Assembly (NCBI GenBank): GCA_030141605.1
Contig: JAQGDQ010000464.1
Coordinates: 22,501-56,968, forward strand
Length of the DNA stretch: 34,468 bases
Reading direction: 5' to 3'
DNA from: Tubiluchus corallicola
Taxonomy: Eukaryota > Priapulida > Priapulimorpha > Priapulimorphida > Tubiluchidae
This document shows, one piece after another, positions 10,438-22,400 of the stretch. The notes under the pieces were generated by a model, which saw only the letters and a list, made by a program, of their open reading frames with translations, was not told the origin of the DNA and ran no database searches. A program made the position numbers and the translations under genes. The first letter of the stretch is position 1, and each line of letters starts with the position of its first letter.

Positions 10438-13400
10438 CTAAATCAAAAATAAAATGGAATGTCGGCTCTTTAATAATAATTAGTAATAACATACAAACAT
10501 TTGCTTGAAATACGGAGTGATATATCTGTTTGATTCAGATAAATTGTAATGATTAGTTTTATCATTGCATTTGAGTCTTTTTACTTATTCATTTATTTAC
10601 TTGCTCGCTCACTCAGTCAATCACTCACTCACTCATTTATTTATTTATTTATTTTTTCTGGGCCATGTATTTGACCCATTGCTCAAGCTGGGTTCAATCA
10701 CAGTTGTTGCTGCACTGTAAAGACAAAGGGTTTTTCAATAAGTGTACTACTCAATAAACACAATTCATTTCAAATTATGTTTGCTACACAAATAGATACT
10801 CATGTTTTGAGCAGAATATCCTTCAGTCTTACCTTGTGTGACAGAGGGGTGGATTAATTCCATATCCATAGTAGCATCATTGCACTTTATACCTAATTTT
10901 GCGAAGTTTTCTAATGAGTTCAGCAGGGGAAAGAATGATGGCTCACAAATTAGATCTATAAAAGAAGAGTTGTCATAAGTTGAATCTACAGACATTGAGT
11001 AGGATTGAAAAAATAAGATTTATTAAACAAATTTATGTTAATAAATATTAATTCAATTATTTTTTTAGAAAGACAATTAAAATATATAGGCTTGGTAAAT
11101 ATGTAACTTCGTTATGCGGGAATTTTGCCTAGCAACAGCGACCGTTAAGTCAGCTAGGTCATCACAACAACGGACTCTCAAGGAAGCTCCCTGCCGATTA
11201 CCATGGTAACCATCGCTATAGCAACGATTGAAAAGGAAGTTCGCAACTGATTACCATGGCAATAATCACCATAGCAACAGATTGGGAAGGAAATTCCCCA
11301 CTGGTCACCACAGCAACGAGCTGATCAGCATAGTAACAGACTGGGAAGTCAACAATAAAAATAGATCTGATGTTACCTGTCAGCTGGTTACCATGACAAT
11401 CAGACAGGATATATAAGGATGTGCATAGCAAGGTTAGGACTTGTTCCCACTGGATGCTACCATGTGCTAAACTCTCTGTGCTACTCGGTGTTATTGATAT
11501 TACTGTGCTTGTTTCGATATTTGTTATTTCCTTTTCATTTTTTAATCTTTGTCGTCATCATCACAATCATCATCGCGGGATGTCATCGTGTTCACTATGT
11601 AACCGTGCTACTATGTAACTGCGTGCGAGTTGTAAGATATTTCTTGCTGATGCGCCTGCGCAAAAGTTACCGTATATCAGGAAAAGCGTTGGAAATGTGG
11701 CAGTTGGGGTTGTGCCATGGCAGAGGACGGAATAGCAGAAAATGTGCTTTACGGAGCTCTAACTACATACAAGAGTTAATATTTGTGCGTTTTAGGAACT
11801 GAACTGTTGTTTACCTACTGCATCAGTTCAGTAACCTCAACTGTTTTACGTGGACTTTACTTAATTATACATTAGTCTGTGTGTACAGTGATTTACTACC
11901 AAGATCTTGCTTGGAAACAAGAAAAATGAACTAAGTAAGGTTCTAGCAAGCTGTTAAAACTGTTACTATTACAATAGAATAGGCTGCGAGGCATTGTGAA
12001 GTGTACACAAAAGCGTTGTCTGGTTCAACCTTTTCACGATCATCATCAATCGCTGGAACTGTGAAAAAGCTTATTAACAATTATTATTTTCTGACACCGT
12101 AGCAAAGAACTTCTGAATTTTGCACCTGCTTTATATGAATTTGCTTCATAGTAATTCATTCTTAGATCTACAAATTAAATTATTAATTTTAATCAAAGCA
12201 TTTTTAAATCGTTACTTTCATTATTGCACGCATCTCGGCAGCTCTGCCCTGGTGTTGATATAACAACTTTCATGGCATCCCTAGGCGGCCATGTTCCTGC
12301 TTTGTTTTTGCAGAAATCCTGTTTTTCTATGAGAACGTTTACTCGTTGTAGCATCCCTTCTGCTTGAAATTCGTACGGTAGATAAGGAGGAACCTATTTT
12401 TTAAAGAAAGATACTGTTAAAGCATAACAGGACGATTCTTCATATCCTACCCCATTTTGAAGTAGGGTAAAATGCATGAATTTTAACACATATAATCATG
12501 ACAAATCATTTCTAATAATTAGTTAATAGGTTAGAAACCTGGAGGTGAGTCAACGACATTTACCATTTGGTGAAAACACTTTAAGTAATTAATAATTTTC
12601 TTTTCTAGTTACACAAATCCTTCAAACAGGTAAGTGTAATGCTTGGTAGTGTAACTTTATATGTAAAGTTTTTTGAGACATACTTTAAAATTCCCTTTTC
12701 TTCCCCTTTTAAGAGACCCCAATAATGAAAAGATTAATGCAAAAGATTAATGTTATTGGTGGATTTTGGTTTATCACAGTTTATAATGTATAGGTAAAAT
12801 AATAGTGACTATGATATTGTAACGAATCCGGGGTCCCAGCGCGGATGCGTCTCAGGGTGTATAGAGCAGCATACAAGTTATGAAATATCACAGCATACGA
12901 GAAAAGTTAGAAGATCCGGAATACGAGTGTAAAATAAAGTTTATTACATAACTAGTATCTCCAAAAGAATGACATGTGAACAGACTTTTGTATAAAAATT
13001 AGCAAGTCTACAGCATTCACCTTTACAGACAGAAAGGCCAGGTTGGAATCGTCAAATTACGGCATGCATTCTGTTTTATACAAGTACATTTGCTGAGCTT
13101 CTCAACCATACCCATTACTATCATTAGGGGGTTAGTCAAAATCCGTCTTCGTAACAATATTATCAACATCATGATTTTACCTTTGATTTTATAGCCTCTC
13201 TAATAGCAGCCCGTAGTTCAGTAACGTTATTGACGTCAATGGTGTAGACGTAAGGCTTGCCAATGTTCTTTTCTGCGTATGTATTCTGACTAGTCACCTA
13301 AAATGAGATATTACAGCAGATAAAGCAGCGTAAGTGCAAATAATTTAGCACTTTCTAGTGAATTAAATGAGTGAAATGAAAACAAATGTAAGATTTCAGT

Positions 13401-16400
13401 CTTAAATTGAACAACTCAATTACTTCTTTCTTATTTAACGAACAACAGCTTCTGCATTAAATGTAATCTCTCTTTTAACAGACTGGCGATTTTGTGTTTT
13501 ATTAATGCAACGTCAATGGCTATATTCGTCAAAAATGAAAAGTAACGCGCACATATAAATTTGTTTTATATAATTACGTATATTTTCGGATTTTAAAGTG
13601 GTTAGTAGAACTTTACTAGTAGTACAAACAGGTCTGACATTACACTGACTAACATTATTAACTGTACTTTGTATAGGAAAGATACGGCAAGTATATCTTA
13701 TCTCAGATATGATTATACAGTATAAAACTCGCAAAGTAACTGCAGCTAACTGGACGACTGGCAACTAAGTTCACTGTGTAACGAACTTTGTTGCTGAATA
13801 AGATTTCGAGAAATTTTCTAAATCTTTTCTGATTTTCTGATAGCAATTCCGTGTGTCATTTTTCCTTGAGTCCTCACTGTGAAACGGGTCTTAGAGCTAA
13901 GTCATTTATTTGTAGCGTGTGTTGTTATATTGGTTAAGAGACGCTTATAACAGACTACGGCAAATGTTGTCTGTTGTCTCAGCGACTGTAAATAATCGTC
14001 TTTGTCCTTTTGATTGCTCGTTTAATAAATAGCATAACTTGACTATTTAGCTGCATTTAAATCACACAGATAAAGACGTGACACCAGCAACCGATAAGAT
14101 AGAAGGTAAATGCCCGAGCGTTTGATAGCCGCTGGTCTCGAAAGATTGTAACCACTGCACGTAAGATGCCTGCAGGATATCTGTAAGAAAACTTAGCATA
14201 GGTTATGAAAAGCTAAAACAGAAATGTATCCTATAGTCCTTGTCGTATGATGGATAGTTAATCACAATGTTACAATGTATAAGGTGGCTCAAAAACACGT
14301 GCCGAAGTTTTGGTCACGCCATTATAAGAACAAAATAACGGAATTGCCTAAAATTAACCACACTGATGTCGCAGACGATTAAGTACAAAGAACAGAAATT
14401 ATAGTTCATTTACATTTCCCATAGATACAGAAGTTTGAAAACAACATGTCAAATCGTGTCACTATTGTCAAAATTTAGACAAAATTTAGGCAAATGCTCT
14501 AGATGTCCATTATTTTCAATACAACCCAGACTATGGCGTTTCTTCCAAGAGCTCATGCAGCTCCTCTCTCCTTTAAGGGGTATTTGGTCTCAGCACTCAA
14601 TAGTTTTTGCCTTTAGTTCCTCTAAATCAAACGGCTCTACGCCGCTGTCATGCACTTTCTATTGAAGGGAATTCCAGGTAGATGATAGTCCAGACGATAA
14701 GGACTGATATTCATTTTTCAACTGTCCTTTGTCTTTTATAGTGAAGACCATATTGTAGCCTTTTCTATTGACATCTTTATTGTTTTGCTGCCATCTTTTG
14801 AGTGTTTTACAATTCAACGTGACTGTTTTCCAATTTATAATTAGTTGTAATTGTTCCGGCATTTAAATTTTTAATACGCAAAATCCTTTTGGTCGTAACT
14901 TAAAAACTACTAAAGCTATAAACTTGTAACTTGCACAGCTAAAGCTTTATTTATTTTAATATCACGCTGTGGAATATAAAGGAAGACTGGGTGATTTTTC
15001 ATATACTACGCGGTCCTAATGATATTTTCATGATTTTCAAGTTCAGACAAGTTTTAAGATAAAAATCCAAATTTCAAATCGATCGCTGTACTCACGCATA
15101 AGCTGTCGAATGTGTGCAGTTCGTCACAAACTAACACGTCTGAACTGACAGTACAGCACGTGCTTTTGTGTTTCCGAAATGCTAGTGCTAGTGCCCGTCT
15201 AACTAGTGAATGGGGAAATGTAACAGAAAAGAACTATTGGCGCGAACGGGAAATAGTGTTTGTGTGGTAATAATTCTTTAAGTCATTTTTGAAAAAATAG
15301 TATGTTTCCTTTCAATATTTTAAAGAGTAGATTGTTTGACGTGCAGTTTTCCTTTAAATTTTATAGGGTAGCTGCTTCTAGTAGTATTGTAGTCTAAACT
15401 TCGGCACATTTTTTCTGCACCACCTGATATATAGAAACATGGCCTATTTATAGATAAATTGCTTCTTTAGTAATTAAAGCGTAGCTCTAATTCTCTAAAA
15501 ATAAAAAAATGTAGTAAAAATACATGATACGTACATTTCGCATAGTCGGTTTGCCTTCAAAATAGTCGCTATTTTCTCTATTTCGGGGCGGATCAAATTT
15601 TGGGTTGATGAATATGCAGCCGTACGAAATCGCCTCCAGAGGTGCAGGACCTTCGTAATTTGTTCCTAATCCTATTAATACCTAGAGCATGAAATATGAA
15701 AAAATACGCTAAGAAAAGTTGTCACCCCAAAAAGCAAAAGACCTTCAAAACAAACTATGATTTCAAACTATCGTGTGGTGCAACTATCGTGTGGTGCAAA
15801 CACCGTGTGGTGCAACACTATAATTGTGGAGCACAACATTGCTTCAACTGCAATCTTTACAATGAGTGATAGATCACGTTTAAAATGATCGATGACGTTT
15901 TCTTAATATATAATTTGTATAATAATATAATATAATATATAATGTACTTTATACTGTGAACTATAGACTTATACTATATATATATAGTATAATCTCAAGA
16001 TAAGTAACTTAGCAAATCTTAATAAAATCTAAATAACTGTGTAAATTTTATGTTTGCATTATTTAGTAAATGGTNNNNNNNNNNNNNNNNNNNNNNNNNN
16101 NNNNNNNNNNNNNNNNNNNNNNNNNNNNNNNNNNNNNNNNNNNNNNNNNNNNNNNNNNNNNNNNNNNNNNNNNNNNNNNNNNNNNNNNNNNNNNNNNNNN
16201 NNNNNNNNNNNNNNNNNNNNNNNNNNNNNNNNNNNNNNNNNNNNNNNNNNNNNNNNNNNNNNNNNNNNNNNNNNNNNNNNNNNNNNNNNNNNNNNNNNNN
16301 NNNNNNNNNNNNNNNNNNNNNNNNNNNNNNNNNNNNNNNNNNNNNNNNNNNNNNNNNNNNNNNNNNNNNNNNNNNNNNNNNNNNNNNNNNNNNNNNNNNN

Positions 16401-19400
16401 NNNNNNNNNNNNNNNNNNNNNNNNNNNNNNNNNNNNNNNNNNNNNNNNNNNNNNNNNNNNNNNNNNNNNNNNNNNNNNNNNNNNNNNNNNNNNNNNNNNN
16501 NNNNNNNNNNNNNNNNNNNNNNNNNNNNNNNNNNNNNNNNNNNNNNNNNNNNNNNNNNNNNNNNNNNNNNNNNNNNNNNNNNNNNNNNNNNNNNNNNNNN
16601 NNNNNNNNNNNNNNNNNNNNNNNNNNNNNNNNNNNNNNNNNNNNNNNNNNNNNNNNNNNNNNNNNNNNNNNNNNNNNNNNNNNNNNNNNNNNNNNNNNNN
16701 NNNNNNNNNNNNNNNNNNNNNNNNNNNNNNNNNNNNNNNNNNNNNNNNNNNNNNNNNNNNNNNNNNNNNNNNNNNNNNNNNNNNNNNNNNNNNNNNNNNN
16801 NNNNNNNNNNNNNNNNNNNNNNNNNNNNNNNNNNNNNNNNNNNNNNNNNNNNNNNNNNNNNNNNNNNNNNNNNNNNNNNNNNNNNNNNNNNNNNNNNNNN
16901 NNNNNNNNNNNNNNNNNNNNNNNNNNNNNNNNNNNNNNNNNNNNNNNNNNNNNNNNNNNNNNNNNNNNACAAAGAGTCCTTGTAAAATCTATCCAAAGTA
17001 AGATTCTTTTAAGATTTAAAAATATCTTACCTTAGTTACTTTATAAAACGTTTCTATAGATTTCACATCAACTACTCCATGATTTAAAACGTAACTAGGT
17101 ATTTCGGTATTATAAGAATACCCAACAGGTGCCCCTACTGTAGCGTGTAACTCAAGATATTCACTCACTACATCTAAATACTTGCGTTTACCCTATAACA
17201 AATACCATAATTATAATTAAACGACTCATAATTAAATACCAGAACAGTTTCAGCGATATGATATACGTTTGTGTTTCTCAAAATACCTAAAATTTATATC
17301 TGAACGACGATACACACGAGTAAAGATGGCTGTAAACTGTATCTGCTTGCTAAAATAAATGTAAGGACTAAAGGTTAAGCTCAGCAGTAAAAATAGGTTC
17401 TTGGTAGCATTTTACTTTACTGGAAACACGTAAATCTGCAAGTATCTTTTCAATCTTATGGACTAGAGCCCGGATATAAGCACATTGGTTACAAACTGAT
17501 ATGAGGAGATGGGATATTAAATTTTACCCAGACAATGTACAACCTGCAGTTGCCCAGGTATTTTTGTGGAATTTGCCGTAATTGCAGTGAAAGAACTATT
17601 TAACTCAAAAGTTATAATTATTATAATTACTATTACTACTGCTACTATTACTACTACTACTGCTACTGCTGCTGCTACTATCACTACTGCTACAGCTACT
17701 ACTACTGCTACTATTACTATTACTACTGCTACAGCTACTACTACTGCTACTATTACTACTGCTACTGCAGGTGGTGGTGGTGGTGGTGCAGCTGCTGCTG
17801 CTGTTACTGCTGCTACTGCTGCTACTGCTACTGCTGCTACTACTACTACTACTGCTACTACTATTGGTGAGGCACAAGACGAGAGTCATACTCTGCATGT
17901 GCTCATCTAGTTACCTAGGTCTTCTGACACCTACCATCACGAATCTATATTTACATTGTAATGATAATTTTAAATAAGTTGAATATGTACTTAAACTTTT
18001 GTTATGATTTCCCTGCCTATATTGTATCTGTAGTCAGATATAAGACAAACTATCTTGCACTATTGTTACATAATACTGGTGCTTGTAATGCTACTTAAAT
18101 TTCAATTTGCCAAGTTCTAAAACGTGCGACCAAATTGTATTTTAGTGACGTCACTGATGTAGTAGTAGAGAACATGCCTTGCTACAGACTAACTTCTTGT
18201 ATTTACATTTGTAATGTTATTTTCTTTGTCAACAAACTACACATATGCATACATACCTCCCACATATGAAGTGTTTTACCATAAACAAGCCCCCTTTTAT
18301 TTCTTCTCTCGTGATTTATGCCAGACAAATCAGGAGCGGCGATTGCGAATCCTAAAAACGTGTTGTCAGGTGCAAAAGCTGTAAGCAAAAAATCAAAAAT
18401 AAAGTATGAGTGCGCTAGTTTTTCTTTCAAGAAATTAAAACTGGAGTTTTAATGATGAACAAGCTTAGCTTAGTAGCTTCTCTGCAGGGAATTTTGTCAA
18501 CATACTAATTCAAAAGTAAGAACCATTTTTTCAGACAAAATATTTTGTCAAAAATTCTTTTTTTCTGGTATATTGCCCTGTTTATTGTTTCTCACTTGGA
18601 GTTTACTAAATTTTTCGTTTTTAATATTAATAGTCTCTTTTACTAATTACATGAGTAACTAATCACTTATAGTTAGGTGGCTTACTAAAAGTCAACTTCT
18701 TGGATTTTCTGTGATTTTACTTGACTTATACTAATGTTATTACAGAATTTTTAAAGCAAAATACTACATAAATATATCGTTAGCTGAGGCGACAATTAAC
18801 ACGTGCAATCAGATTAAAACATATTTTGCTTTAAGATTTGGAAAATCTTGCAAGGTAACATTAATGTTGTCAAAAGTTTTCATTACACCTTTTTGAGTGC
18901 TTTTGCAAGTTACAATTTTTGTTAATAAATGCACGTGTTACGTGTGTCGATGATTTTAGACTGTGTTGGTATTACGTTATGCAATGTATGTGAAATAAAC
19001 TAATTTAACTTCATTGAACTTGAACCAAAAATGTCAAAGAAGCACTAATTCCTAGGCCGAAAGCTTTTAGTTTTGCGTCTGTCCATTATCACGTTAGAAA
19101 TCATAATAAATACTAATGTTGTTTAAGTACCAGCCAGCTGCCTATTAAAAGAAAACCGGACCGAATATTAAACTGTATGTCAAAACAATCTACTCTTGAA
19201 AATATTGAAAGGAAACATGCAATTTTTTCAAGAAAGACTTACGTGAAAGAAATGTTACCACACAAAAACAATTACACGTTCACACCACTAGTTCATCCCT
19301 GTTACATGCGTTTCGCCATTCACTAGTTAGACGGGCACTAGCGCCTGCATTGCGGAAACGCATTGCACAAAAAACAGGTGCTGTACCTCTCCGTTCAGAT

Positions 19401-22400
19401 GTGTTCGTTTCTGACGTACTGCACACGTTTGTCAGCTCATGCGTGAGGACAGCGGTAAATTTGAAATTTGAATTTTTATCTTAAAACTTGTCTCTGTCTT
19501 TAATACAACACACTGTACTACAAACACGTGCAACAGGCTCATGGAGCATGTTTGATGTTGAAAAATGTGTTAGTTTGTGATGTCATCAATAGTTGACTTC
19601 GCCCGCCGTTAATTAAATTTTTAATCTATTATCAGAAATGCTTTTGCAGTTTTAATTGTGATAAAATGTATACTTTTTATCGGATTTGAAAATGGGGTAG
19701 TATATGAAAAATCGTCCTGTCTTCCTTTAAAGTTGTTATTATAAAACTAGAAGGCTCTCAGTAGTCGGAGTCATTGCTGTACTATTTGAGATACTGACCC
19801 AACAGAGTACAGCAAAACACAAGCAAATCAGAGATCAGAGACACACCAGACGTTCACACACATATGTGTAGTTTCGCCCCTTCTCTTCCCTTCTTTCAAC
19901 CTAAACGATATTACATTAAAGAAGTTTCAAAGAGGGAAATCCGCTAGGAGAGGGAATGGTAGCCCCGGCTACATGCGTGAGATGAAGCAGACGTATATAT
20001 TCCTATATTTTCACGTGGTAACTGTCTAAATTTCGTCTTACACAATGAACTTAAACCACAAGAAAACACTCTTCATAAATAAAGCGTAAGAAACTCGTCC
20101 TGAAATTTTATATCATTTAAATGATGTCTTATTGCGCACAGAACCTGTTTTAGCAGAAACTTTGTGTAAAACTTTTAAATTTAAACTCCCGCGATGACCG
20201 TTTGGCGCAGCCATTTTGAGGGAAAGTCGTTTCAAGTAAGTTTATATAACAATGCATAATGTTTGAAACAATAATCAGAGCAAGAGCACTGGTAGCATAT
20301 TCTTTGACAACTAAGAAAAAACTAAACTACTTTATATGGTCAATAACAACAATGATGAGTTTTTTGGTAAGTGAATACCAGGGTGGTGCACACTGGGATG
20401 GAGATGCAGTGCCATTTTATCAGATGGCGCGAATATTTTAAATTATTAAGAATTTTCTCTTCTATTTACACAAGTCTTTCTAACAGATAAGCGTAATGCA
20501 AGGCTCTATAACTTTGCGTGGGAAGTTTTTAGGGACGTACTTTAAAATAGCTCTTTCTTCCCCTTTAGACAAATGAGTGCCAGCCATAATATGTTAAACA
20601 AATGCAAGCAGTGCATGTTTACACTGACAAATAATAAATAAAAAGCAGCTAAGCTCGTGCTTGAGTGATTCACATCAAATGGTACGTCTACACGCTGCAA
20701 TACGTACGGTACATTGTATAATACTGCAGTGGTTTTATATTATGTCCGCCCCAGACTGATTTATACGGATGCGAGTCCAGATATTCCTTGGAGTTGAATT
20801 GAGGATCAGCGCCGTAGATAGCTAGAATTCTCAATTTGCAGCTGTAAAAATAACATATTTAAACGAAGCAGCGTAAACAATCCTTAAAAAACCGGACAAT
20901 TGTCTAGACTCAATCTCATTTTAATTTGCTGTCCAAAATATACATTTTTTGCTTATAAAAGTTAGCAGTTGCTTCTAATATTTGAATAATTACCTTGGAA
21001 AGTTAATTAATCGCAGCCGAACACAGCAATCGCTTACGTCACAAACTAACCACAGTTTGTGCAATGGTGAGCGTACCCCTGAGCGTCAAACACGTTTGCG
21101 TAAGTGAAGATTGCTATAAGACGCTGATGTGATGTTACGAAAATGAGCTCCACGTCACAGTGACGTCACAAACGAAGACTGCAGTTCATGATCATGCTCA
21201 TCATGATCCCGCCTCTATTTGGCGGCCATGCGATGATGCGAATGTGACAAAAAAGCCACCATTGACAGTCTTATTGGATTCGCTTAGCCGTGCGTAGCTT
21301 TGAAAGTTTAGCAAAATTTAACTATCCGAGGTAATCATTATTTAATTTAAGCTTTGATTTAAAATAGTTTTCAATATTTTTGAGCATACTTATTTTGAAT
21401 TAACGTCTGGTTTTGCTTTAATGAGTTCAGATTTGTCACGATTTTCTTACTTTTTGTGACATTATTACGCAATTAGACGTATCATAAACAAAACTGCAAT
21501 TCGATTTCAGTCACTCCAATTCGATTCCATCGTGAAAAGCGAAAAAGGGGCTCCGAATATTATCAATAACAAACTTAAAACCAATGTTTTCATATTTTTT
21601 GCTATGTCTGCACACTAACCAATTCACCATTATTGATATTTTGGAAATTATGTATGTGCAAGTGATATTATAGGAATAAAATGTCTTACTATGTTGAAAA
21701 ATGATACTCACGAGATACTGGACAACTGTTCCTTCAGTAAGGCCTCAATGTGCTCCATCCCGATTATATCACTATAGATAAGATCCCAAGAGCGTGGTGT
21801 ACGAGATGTTTGATTGGTGAACAGTAATCTGAACAAATGTAGTACAATGAAGCGAAATTTTGTTCTAGTCTGCAAGAAGCTGATAGTAAGAAATTCCTGT
21901 ATGAAAATTTAGTTATATTGCACTCGCTACCCCTGTTGTGAATTTTAACTTTTCATTATCGTTAACGAATATTAAATATTAATCGTTAACGAAATTGCTA
22001 ATGATACCTGCTATATCAGAATAAACAATCTAACACAGAGACCTATTATACTGTCCCCAAGATTATCTTCAATAATGAGCAAAGGAGCAACATAGCGATT
22101 GTTAGCCCTCTGTGACTCCTAACTAGTCTGAATAGGCGTTTGGACAGAAAAATTACTATAGATCTATGAAAGAAGCCTAATTCAGCTAATTTACATGGCC
22201 AGTTGGGCATAACACAAGCTATTCTATAGACTTGAAAGACAATTACATGGGTCATTGATTACGATTCAAACATACCTTTCAAGAACCAGTTTGCAAGGCA
22301 GATCCATGCAAACGGGGTGAAAAAACACTTTAACTCGAGATATGCCATACTGGCGCAGTTCTCGACATTTAGGCCACTAGCAATCTCGTTATGAGAATTC

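Larger units (their letters stand above)
10956..12215. other. MGAT5 intron 12: diverged tandem repeat and promoter-like block
   Basis: Apart from the features at 11180-11418, this intron holds a plus-strand ORF of 127 codons (11419-11802). It is strongly hydrophobic and lacks recognisable domain structure. It is more likely a chance or transposon-derived ORF than a gene. Confidence 0.4.
17193..18256. other. MGAT5 intron 8
   Basis: Besides the trinucleotide repeat (17625-17866) and one GTGACGTCAC palindrome (18145-18154), nothing recognisable. Confidence 0.45.

Noticed and set aside
10974-10995. Upstream acceptor and ATG as the start of exon 13
   Set aside because: Using the CTGTAG acceptor at 10974 shifts or lengthens the join relative to the MGAT5 family; the acceptor at 10956 restores the C-x3-C...LICEP spacing exactly.
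11419-11802. 127-codon hydrophobic plus-strand ORF after a TATA-like box
   Set aside because: It begins next to a promoter-like element, but its composition is that of pyrimidine-rich DNA and no domain or codon pattern suggests a protein. Kept only as part of the intron description.
11102-11950. A second LTR starting TGTAACTTCG
   Set aside because: No matching inverted end or target duplication could be found downstream.
16019-17035. Several 310-325-codon ORFs on both strands
   Set aside because: They are made almost entirely of undetermined bases from the assembly gap.
17566-17977. Thr/Ala-rich, poly-Leu and poly-Ser ORFs
   Set aside because: Frames through a trinucleotide microsatellite inside an MGAT5 intron; no splice sites or start context support a gene.
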